Shown in pieces: positions 58,366 through 64,000 of a stretch of DNA of 64,000 bases; position 1 is the stretch's first letter, and every line of letters starts with the position of its first letter. The translations under genes and the position numbers were made by a program. Source of the DNA: Actinospineispora spinosispora DSM 44797 (lineage in GTDB: Bacteria > Actinomycetota > Actinomycetes > Mycobacteriales > Pseudonocardiaceae). The stretch is from positions 1 through 64,000 of the forward strand of contig NZ_AUBB01000031.1 in assembly GCF_000429025.1 (NCBI RefSeq), written 5' to 3'. The notes below the pieces were generated by a model that did no database searches, was not told where the DNA came from, and saw only the letters and a program-made list of their open reading frames with translations.

Positions 58366-59193
58366 ATGTTCGGTCCGGTGGTGTCGAGCCGATGGCTGCG
58401 TGAGCATCTCGACGATGCCGACCTGGTCGTGATCGATATCCGTTGGTTCCTCGACGGCAGACCTGGGCTGGAGGGCTATCGGAGCGGGCACATTCCCGGC
58501 GCGGTGTATGTCGACCACGACCGCGAGATCACCGGCGCGGGCAGCGGCGGCGGACGCCATCCTCTACCGGCCAGAAATCAGTTCCAGGAAGCGATGCGCC
58601 GCGCGGGCGTCAACGGATCGAGCACCGTCGTGGTCTACGACGAGCAGGGCGGGTTCGTAGCGGCTCGGCTGTGGTGGACACTGCGCTACTTCGGTCATCA
58701 GCGCGCTGCGATCCTCGACGGCAGCCTGGCGGCGTGGCCTGGACCGCGGGAGACCCAGATCGCCACGCCCGTCGAGGGGGACTTCATCGCCGCTGCGGCC
58801 CACCCGGAGCAGGCGGTGGACTACGCGCAAGTTCGCGAGCGCGCCCCGCACGTCGTGCTGCTGGACGCCCGCCCACCATCGCGGTATCGCGGCGAGCAGG
58901 AACCGGTGGATCCGGTCGCGGGTCACATCCCCGGCGCACGCAACACCCCCTGGGAGTCCAATGTCGACGAACAGGGATCACTGCTGACACCGGACAGACT
59001 TCGCCGGTTGTATGACCGCGTCGGTGTGGATCACACATCCGAGGTGATCGCCTACCGCGGCTCGGGCGCCCGAGCGTGCCACGTCATCCTCGCACTGGAA
59101 TCGGCCGGGATTCCCGGGGCCAAGCTCTACCCGGGATCGTGGAGCGACTGGTGCAGCCACCGGGACGCGCCGGTCGCGGTGGGCCACGAGTAG
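58366..59193 (+). CDS. Two-domain rhodanese-like protein with catalytic Cys replaced by Arg
   Basis: Protein of 275 aa with two rhodanese domains: N-terminal (VIDIRWFLDGRPGLEGYRSGHIPGAVYVD, ARLWWTLRYFGH) and C-terminal (LLDARPPSRYRGEQEPVDPVAGHIPGARNTPW). In thiosulfate or mercaptopyruvate sulfurtransferases the active loop is Y-C-G-S-G; here it reads AYRGSGARACH, with CGC (Arg) in place of TGC (Cys), a one-base change. The protein can hardly form a persulfide there. It may act as a sulfur-free binding protein, or is a recent loss of function. The P450 gene follows after 9 bp, so the two are probably co-transcribed. Confidence 0.88.
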   Translation: MFGPVVSSRWLREHLDDADLVVIDIRWFLDGRPGLEGYRSGHIPGAVYVDHDREITGAGSGGGRHPLPARNQFQEAMRRAGVNGSSTVVVYDEQGGFVAARLWWTLRYFGHQRAAILDGSLAAWPGPRETQIATPVEGDFIAAAAHPEQAVDYAQVRERAPHVVLLDARPPSRYRGEQEPVDPVAGHIPGARNTPWESNVDEQGSLLTPDRLRRLYDRVGVDHTSEVIAYRGSGARACHVILALESAGIPGAKLYPGSWSDWCSHRDAPVAVGHE

Positions 59194-59202
59194 GGCGCCC
59201 CG

Positions 59203-60405
59203 ATGGATGAACAGGACGTGCGGTACGACTTCGACCACCACAGTGCCGAGTTCGCCGCTGACCCCTGGCGGGTGTACCGCGACCTACGCCAGCGGTGCCC
59301 GGTTGCGCACTCGACCACGTACGACGGCGGTTTCTGGGTGCTGTCCGCCTATCGCGACGTCCGCCGCGCGACGTTGGACACGGCGGTGTTCTCCTCCGAT
59401 CTGGACGACCTGCTGATTCCCGAGGAGAACCCCGGCAGGCTGCTGCCGGTGCAGTCCGACCCGCCGTTGGCCACCGCGTACCGGGCGGTGATCAATCCGC
59501 TGTTCACCTCGGCGGCGGTACGTCGGTTGGAGCCGTCGATCCGGCGGTGCGTGGACGCGGCCATCGATGCGTTCGCGGCGGTCGGCTCGGCCGAGCTGAT
59601 CGTCGATCTGGCGATGCCGGTGCCCGGCGCGGTGACCATGTGTCTGGTCGGTTGGCCGGAGTCCGAGTGGCTCGACGTCGTGCACCCGATCCGGGAATTC
59701 TCCACCCATCCATCGGGTAGCCGTGAGCGTGCCGCCGCGGCCGTGGCGCTGGCCGGCCTCCGCGAGCGAGTGACCGACAACGTTCGGCACCGAGTCACCG
59801 AGCCGGACGGAGACCTGGCAAGCCTGCTGGTGGCGGGCTCGGTGCGGGGCAGGCCGCTGACCGAGGCCGAGATGGTCGACATCATGATGATGGTGCTGTT
59901 CGGCGGGGTGGACACCACCGTGGCCGCAATCGGCAATATGGTGCTCTACCTCGACGAGGACCGCGAGCTGCGGCGACAACTGATCCAGGACCCCCGGCTC
60001 ATCTCCGGCGCGGTCGAGGAGCTGCTCCGCTACCAGGCGCCGGTGCAGGGATTCGCGCGGCTCGTCACGGAGGACACCGAGATCGGCGGCCAGCGGATCA
60101 CCCAGGGCGAGAAGGTCTTCCTGGCCTGGGCGGCGGCCAACCGGGACCCTGAGGTGTTCACCGATCCGGACGACGTTCGCCTGGATCGGGGACGCAACCC
60201 ACATCTGGCCTTCGGCATCGGCTCGCACCGCTGCATCGGCGCGACCCTCGCCAAGCTGGAGTTGCGCATCGTGCTGGAACGCCTGCTCGCCCGAATCCCG
60301 GACTACCGCGTCGATCGGAAATCGGTACACCCCACACCCAGTTGCGGCACCACGTTCGGCAGCCGGCGAATCCCGGTGACCTTCACACCAACAGACGTGG
60401 GGTGA
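59203..60405 (+). CDS. Cytochrome P450
   Basis: Protein of 400 aa, soluble bacterial class I type. I-helix oxygen site FGGVDTTVAAIG, E-x-x-R in VEELLRYQAPV, haem loop FGIGSHRCIGATLAKLELR with the thiolate Cys. The B'-C region SDPPLATAYRAV lacks the common DPPEHTxxR His. No ferredoxin or reductase gene is adjacent, so electrons must come from elsewhere. The upstream rhodanese gene is 9 bp away. Substrate not predictable. Confidence 0.92.
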   Translation: MDEQDVRYDFDHHSAEFAADPWRVYRDLRQRCPVAHSTTYDGGFWVLSAYRDVRRATLDTAVFSSDLDDLLIPEENPGRLLPVQSDPPLATAYRAVINPLFTSAAVRRLEPSIRRCVDAAIDAFAAVGSAELIVDLAMPVPGAVTMCLVGWPESEWLDVVHPIREFSTHPSGSRERAAAAVALAGLRERVTDNVRHRVTEPDGDLASLLVAGSVRGRPLTEAEMVDIMMMVLFGGVDTTVAAIGNMVLYLDEDRELRRQLIQDPRLISGAVEELLRYQAPVQGFARLVTEDTEIGGQRITQGEKVFLAWAAANRDPEVFTDPDDVRLDRGRNPHLAFGIGSHRCIGATLAKLELRIVLERLLARIPDYRVDRKSVHPTPSCGTTFGSRRIPVTFTPTDVG

Positions 60406-60445
60406 GCGCGCGCCGACATCGTCTCCGATCGGACCACGCCATCAA

Positions 60446-60787
60446 TCATCCGCGCTCGGACAACCAGAACGAGAGTTGCTGGGTGATCTCGTCCAGGCTC
60501 TCCCTGGAAGCGGTACTGATTCGCCGCCCGAACCGTTGACTCGACACGGTTCGCAACGCCTCGCACATAGCCCAACTGGGTCGGTTGAGGCCACCGTCGT
60601 CGGTGACCGCGATGTGATGTGGGAAGCCCCGCTCGCGAGTGGTCAGCGGCACCACGATCGCTTGGCGGATCGGCAGCGCATTGAACCGGTCGCCGGACAC
60701 CACTATGCAGGGGCGAACCCCGCGCTGCTCGTTCGCGACGATGGGGTCCAGCGTCACCGACCAGATGTCTCCGCGGCCGACCCTCAC
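60446..60787 (-). CDS. mazF: MazF/PemK-type toxin (endoribonuclease)
   Basis: Protein of 113 aa: RGDIWSVTLDPIVANEQRGVRPCIVVSGDRFNALPIRQAIVVPLTT, HHIAVTDDGGLNRPSWAMCEALRTVSSQRFGRR. The Arg in RGVRP and the Ser/Thr-rich strand are the usual catalytic positions of MazF enzymes, which cut mRNA at short motifs. It overlaps the upstream antitoxin by 4 bp, the normal order of such modules. Confidence 0.88.
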   Translation of the reverse strand: MRVGRGDIWSVTLDPIVANEQRGVRPCIVVSGDRFNALPIRQAIVVPLTTRERGFPHHIAVTDDGGLNRPSWAMCEALRTVSSQRFGRRISTASRESLDEITQQLSFWLSERG

Positions 60788-61056
60788 TTATTGTGCTCCG
60801 GCCATTCCTCGGCCGCCGTGGCGTCGGACTCTCCGGTGGTTACCGAGGCGAGCTCACCGAGGTAGTCATGCCAGCCATCCGGATCCTCACGCTGCATCCG
60901 CTGATAGGCATCCTCGATCTGGGCCCACCGCTGTTCGTCCGCCAGCCGGAGCGACGCCGTGTCCAACAGTTCCCCCATCGTGACGCCCCGCTGCCGCGCG
61001 ATCCCGGCCAGACGATCCCGCACCACGGTGTCAACCTTGATCGTCGTCCAAGACAT
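60784..61056 (-). CDS. Antitoxin of the MazEF-like module
   Basis: Protein of 90 aa. N-terminal ribbon-helix-helix-like DNA-binding part (WTTIKVDTVVRDRLAGIARQRGVTMGELLDTASLRLADEQRW), acidic C-terminus that would wrap the toxin (REDPDGWHDYLGELASV, EEWPEHNK). A perfect -10 element TATACT (61069-61064) ends 7 nt before the ATG, so the mRNA is probably leaderless. Near-inverted GTATACC/GGTATCC arms (61065-61071 and 61089-61095) around the promoter could be the autorepression site. Confidence 0.82.
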   Translation of the reverse strand: MSWTTIKVDTVVRDRLAGIARQRGVTMGELLDTASLRLADEQRWAQIEDAYQRMQREDPDGWHDYLGELASVTTGESDATAAEEWPEHNK

Positions 61057-61063
61057 GCCCTGA

Positions 61064-61095
61064 AGTATACCGCACAGGGTTACCTGATGGTATCC
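61064..61095 (-). promoter_or_regulatory. TA-module promoter and putative operator
   Basis: TATACT at 61069-61064 on the minus strand; inverted arms GTATACC (61065-61071) and GGTATCC (61089-61095), 6 of 7 matching. It overlaps the 3' end of the upstream membrane-protein gene. No good -35 is visible. Confidence 0.5.
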
Positions 61096-61580
61096 CGCGA
61101 GGTCAGCAGGTCGAGCTCCGGCAACGACCAGCTTGTGATCAGAGTGGGTAGCGCGAAGCCCAGCAGGAGTTGAGGCCAGAACACGACGGTGACGACCTCG
61201 CGGCCGATCGAGGGCGCGTAGGACATGACGATGAGGAGGGCGAAAACGACGATCGTGCCGTAGCCGGCGAGCACTGCATACGCGCGCCGGCGGTAGACGT
61301 CGCGCAGGCGGGCCCGCTTCTCGTCCAGTGCCGCCTCGATGTCCTGCACCGCATTGCCCATCATGAGCATCAGCACCGCACAGACGACCAGACCCGGTGT
61401 CAGCGCGAACGACCGCCACAGCGCCACGGCGGACTCAACCGCCACGCACACCAGGTAACCCACCGCCAGCCTTCGACGGGTCACGCGGGAAGCGTGTGTG
61501 CCGAGAGTGCGAAAACGGAGTTCCCAGTCGGCCCACCGAGTGGTGGGACTCTTCTTGACCGGGGTCTTCTCAGCGTCCAT
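61080..61580 (-). CDS. Membrane protein, intact paralog of the broken gene at 53.2 kb
   Basis: Protein of 166 aa. Basic cytoplasmic N-terminus (about 45 aa, WADWELRFRTLGTHASRVTRRRL), then four hydrophobic segments: LAVGYLVCVAVESAVAL, GLVVCAVLMLMMGNAV, AYAVLAGYGTIVVFALLIVMSY, VVFWPQLLLGFALPTLITSW. An amphipathic charged loop (ALDEKRARLRDVYRRRA) lies between helices 2 and 3. Start ATG 61580, 6 nt after GGGAGG. The TA module follows 24 bp downstream. No family recognised. Confidence 0.68.
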   Translation of the reverse strand: MDAEKTPVKKSPTTRWADWELRFRTLGTHASRVTRRRLAVGYLVCVAVESAVALWRSFALTPGLVVCAVLMLMMGNAVQDIEAALDEKRARLRDVYRRRAYAVLAGYGTIVVFALLIVMSYAPSIGREVVTVVFWPQLLLGFALPTLITSWSLPELDLLTSRDTIR

Positions 61581-61764
61581 GACAGCCTCCCACGCGCCGA
61601 ACGCGACCATGTCTTCCCGAGCCGGTGACAACATCACGAGCGAGAAGTACCGAGGAGGCACGAGCGGCGTCGGGGGCCAGAGTCTCTCCGCCGTGCCTCC
61701 CCGACGATGAGCCTCCCACGGATCCGTCTCCGAAATTCGACACAGAAACTCTCCGGCCGGCAAT

Positions 61765-61790
61765 TTATTCCTCAATTATCGAACTCTTAA
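61765..61790 (+). promoter_or_regulatory. Three-unit 11-bp-phased box
   Basis: TTAT, TTAT, TTAA at 61765, 61776 and 61787, 11 bp apart. It lies 185 bp upstream of the membrane-protein gene (minus strand) and 163 bp upstream of the SDR gene (plus strand). The last 17 bp are very close to those at 41027-41043. Confidence 0.55.
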
Positions 61791-61952
61791 GAGTCTGATT
61801 TCGGGGAACGTTTTCCAGCACGGCTTCCCCACCCGATCACCGAATGCGCATCGGCCGAGTGCACGTACCGTGGTGACGGATCCGCGCACCGCAACCGGGC
61901 CGGCCGTGGCGGTGTTCCCTGACCGTATACCGCATCGTCGAAAGGGACCGTC

Positions 61953-62726
61953 GTGCCAGAGACCAGGACCGCGGTCGTCACCGGCGCGAGCAAGGGCATC
62001 GGGCTGGCCATAGCTGCAGCGCTGCGCGAAGCGGGATACCAGGTGGTTGCCGGCGCTCGGACGATCAGCGCCGAGCTGACGGAGGTCACCTCGCTCGCCG
62101 TCCCGGTGGATCTCGGAACCGCCGAGGGAGTCGACCGCCTGATCGAGGCAGCGCTGACCGAGCTCGGCGGGATCGACCTGCTGGTCAACAACGTCGCGGG
62201 GATGAGCGGGCCGCACGTGGGCGGGTTCCTGTCCGTCACCGACGACCAGTGGCGGCACACCCTTGAGCTGACCCTGATGAGCGCGATCCGAGCCAGCAGA
62301 GCCGCGCTGCCCAGCATCCTCGAACGCCGAGGTCACATCATCAACATCGGCTCGGTCAACGCCCGAATTCCGGCGTCCCCGCTGGTCGACTACTCAGCTG
62401 CCAAAGCGGCGCTGGCCAACCTCGGCAAAGCCCTCGCCGAGGAGTTCGGCCCGCGAGGCATCCGGGTCAACACGATCTCACCCGGACCGGTACGCACTGC
62501 GGTGTGGACCGAAGCGGGTAGCACCGGCGATGCGCTCGCGACCATGGCAGGCGTCTCCCGCCAGGAATTCCTCGAAGCGCTGCCCGCCGCGTTCACCATG
62601 TCCACCGGCCGCATCACCGAACCGGCCGAGATCGCGGCGCTCGTCGTGTTCCTCGCCTCCGGGGCGGCATCCAACATCAACGGCTCCGACCTCGTCATCG
62701 ACGGTGGCACCCGCAACGAGGTCTGA
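61953..62726 (+). CDS. SDR-family oxidoreductase
   Basis: Classical SDR of 257 aa: NAD(P)-binding TGASKGIGLAIAAAL, NNVAGMSG, catalytic Ser in INIGSVNARIP and Y-x-x-x-K in VDYSAAKAALANLGKALAEEFGPRGIRVNTISPGPV, ending in the substrate-loop and INGSDLVIDGGT. All catalytic residues are present. GTG 61953 with AAAGGG before it. Substrate unknown. It is the only full SDR here; the window start holds a separate SDR end. Confidence 0.87.
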   Translation: MPETRTAVVTGASKGIGLAIAAALREAGYQVVAGARTISAELTEVTSLAVPVDLGTAEGVDRLIEAALTELGGIDLLVNNVAGMSGPHVGGFLSVTDDQWRHTLELTLMSAIRASRAALPSILERRGHIINIGSVNARIPASPLVDYSAAKAALANLGKALAEEFGPRGIRVNTISPGPVRTAVWTEAGSTGDALATMAGVSRQEFLEALPAAFTMSTGRITEPAEIAALVVFLASGAASNINGSDLVIDGGTRNEV

Positions 62727-62756
62727 GTCCAGGCAAGAGCCAAAAAAACGCCGGGC

Positions 62757-62771
62757 TTAGCGCGTCGTTAA
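62757..62771 (+). promoter_or_regulatory. 11-bp-phased TTAG/TTAA box upstream of the His-rich secreted protein
   Basis: TTAG at 62757 and TTAA at 62768, 11 bp apart, 90 bp before ATG 62861, the same spacing and orientation as in front of the other secreted proteins. Confidence 0.5.
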
Positions 62772-62860
62772 TCCCACCGCTGATGGAGTGCGCGCACACC
62801 GCCCGCGCCGTTCGTGATGTGGGCGGGTCAGCCGAGCGAACTCGAGGAGCGAACCACCCG

Positions 62861-63310
62861 ATGAGCCGTACCCGCAGGGCCGTTGTCGCGGCGTCCATGC
62901 TGACCATGCTCACCGGCGCCGCTGCGCTGCTGGCCGGGCCCGCCGAGGCACATCCGTCAACCGGCGACGGGGGTGCATCCCACTCCTCTCCGGAGCACGG
63001 CCGGCACGGCGGTGGGTCCGGCTGCGGCGGGCCGGACTGCGGTCACGGCCAGCACGGTCCATCCGGACATCGGCAGCACGAGGGGGGTCAGCACGGGCCC
63101 GGCGGTAGGCAGGGACCCGGGTCTGACCAGCAGGGCGGCCCGGCGCAGGCACCGAACGCGCAGGCCGGCGGCCCGGCCCCGGCCATGGGCAATCAGGGCC
63201 ACATCCAGACGAACGCTCACCAGCAGGCTTCGGGTCCCCGCCCCATGGGTCCCCATCCCATGGGTCCCCACCCGATGGGTCCCCCGCGGCCAGGCGTCAA
63301 CCAGCACTGA
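62861..63310 (+). CDS. Secreted His/Gly-rich protein with MGPHP repeats
   Basis: Protein of 149 aa. Signal peptide (AVVAASMLTMLTGAAALLAGPAEA, cleavage near residue 30), then a mature chain of very high Gly, His, Gln and Pro content, with two cysteines (GCGGPDCGHG) and three tandem MGPHP-type units near the end (63244-63285). His-rich tails often bind Zn, Cu or Ni. GAGGAG lies about 13 nt before ATG. No domain recognised. Confidence 0.65.
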   Translation: MSRTRRAVVAASMLTMLTGAAALLAGPAEAHPSTGDGGASHSSPEHGRHGGGSGCGGPDCGHGQHGPSGHRQHEGGQHGPGGRQGPGSDQQGGPAQAPNAQAGGPAPAMGNQGHIQTNAHQQASGPRPMGPHPMGPHPMGPPRPGVNQH

Positions 63311-63335
63311 GCGCGGTGCTCGGCGCACCTGGCGT

Positions 63336-64000
63336 TCAGGCGGCCTGAGCGCCGGTGATGAGCGCGACGATCTCCTCCGCGCTGGTCCCGGCGACCCGCC
63401 TGCCCGCCACGCAGTGACCGGCCCGCATCACCCACACCTGGTCGGCCAACCGCATGACCTGGTCGAAGTTGTGACTGACCAGCAGCACCGCATGCCCCTC
63501 GTCGCGCAGCCTGCAGATCAGCTCCTCGACGCGGCGGGTCTCCCGCACCCCGAGCGCGGCCGTCGGCTCATCCATGATCACCAGCCTGGAGCTGAACCCG
63601 GCGGCTCGGCAGATGGCCACCGCCTGACGCTGGCCGCCGGACAATCGCCGCACCCGCGAGCTGACGGTCGGAAGGTTCACCGCGAGCCCGGCCACCATCG
63701 CCGCCGCCTTGCGTTTCATCACGCCACGGCGCAGCAACGAGAGCGGACCGCGACCACGCACGATCTCCCGGTTCAGGAACAGGTTCTGCCACACCGTCAG
63801 ATCCTCGACCAGGGCCAGATTCTGGTGAACGGTCTCGATACCCGCCTCGCGGGCATGTCGGGGCGTCTCGAAGGTGACCTCGCGGCCCTCGAAGACGAAC
63901 CCACCCCGGTCCGGGCGGTGGATGCCGCTGATGCAGCACACCAGGGTGGACTTCCCCGCTCCGTTGTCCCCTACCAGCGCGGTGATCTCCCCGTCACGCA
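63336..64000 (-). CDS. Sugar-type ABC transporter ATPase (N-terminus cut by window edge)
   Basis: At least 221 aa. Walker A (VGDNGAGKSTLV) lies at the window edge; HQNLALVEDLTVWQNLFLNRE, signature LSGGQRQAVAIC, Walker B RLVIMDEPTAALG, H-loop LLVSHNFDQVM are all canonical. It belongs to the single-domain type that works with Rbs/Frc-like permeases and binding proteins for ribose or fructose. The upstream end is beyond 64000. It is the intact paralog of the degenerate ATPase at 41901-42626. Confidence 0.9.
   Translation of the reverse strand, partial: RDGEITALVGDNGAGKSTLVCCISGIHRPDRGGFVFEGREVTFETPRHAREAGIETVHQNLALVEDLTVWQNLFLNREIVRGRGPLSLLRRGVMKRKAAAMVAGLAVNLPTVSSRVRRLSGGQRQAVAICRAAGFSSRLVIMDEPTAALGVRETRRVEELICRLRDEGHAVLLVSHNFDQVMRLADQVWVMRAGHCVAGRRVAGTSAEEIVALITGAQAA

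Overview
This is high-GC actinobacterial chromosomal DNA. Secreted small proteins, a septum-formation-family protein, a PASTA membrane protein, an ECF41 sigma factor, MazF and an actin-binding-WH2-type membrane protein point to a mycelial or Nocardia-like organism. The genus is an inference. I saw no rRNA, tRNA, CRISPR array or replication origin.

Layout. 0-2.4 kb: gene fragments, then a three-gene ECF-sigma operon with overlapping ends, a threonine-dehydratase remnant and a secreted Cys protein. 2.6-7.4 kb: a GntR regulator and a GlcG/HbpS-like gene that share a CACCTAG operator, then PASTA, septum-formation and glutaminyl-cyclase genes. 7.7-12.9 kb: alkylation repair (Ada-type Zn protein, Ada-AlkA, OGT) beside a mercury unit (merB, merA, merR). 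13-18.8 kb: small enzymes mixed with three broken genes. 19.6-26.8 kb: a histidine kinase and a NarL-type regulator flank a four-gene membrane/lipid operon that contains a DMT-transporter/GT4 fusion and a DedA/PAP2 fusion. 26.8-33 kb: a mobile-element-type zinc protein, a lone FtsX/MacB permease, a lone Roadblock protein, a GntR and membrane proteins. 33-45 kb: a 732-aa protein with internal repeats, a ROK regulator coupled to a solute-binding-like protein without signal peptide, a WH2-type membrane protein, TetR, LysR, a degenerate sugar-ABC ATPase and several envelope proteins. 45-54 kb: esterase, GNAT, an extra SecD, a zincin-like protein, and a cluster of three related hairpin-plus-box elements around an ECF41 sigma factor. 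54-64 kb: IS30 and IS3 wrecks, MFS exporter, patatin, rhodanese with its catalytic Cys replaced, P450, MazEF-like module, SDR, a His-rich secreted protein and an intact sugar-ABC ATPase cut by the window end.

Two signals are not explained by ordinary annotation. (i) A recurrent 11-bp-phased direct repeat (TTAG/TTAT/TTAA, N7, again) lies in at least a dozen intergenic regions, often 70-105 bp upstream of small secreted or membrane proteins. It looks like the operator of an OmpR/PhoB- or SARP-type regulator that is not encoded here. (ii) Two 135-bp elements at 51.07 and 53.02 kb, and a shortened relative at 49.81 kb, combine a long hairpin with compensatory base changes, a TCTCACA spacer and that same phased box.

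The window also carries many decayed genes: frameshifted hydrolase lipoprotein, DUF6461-like protein, small envelope protein and four-helix membrane paralog, a merB without a usable start, and IS remnants. Either this is an unstable accessory region or the assembly has indel errors; read-level checks would decide.
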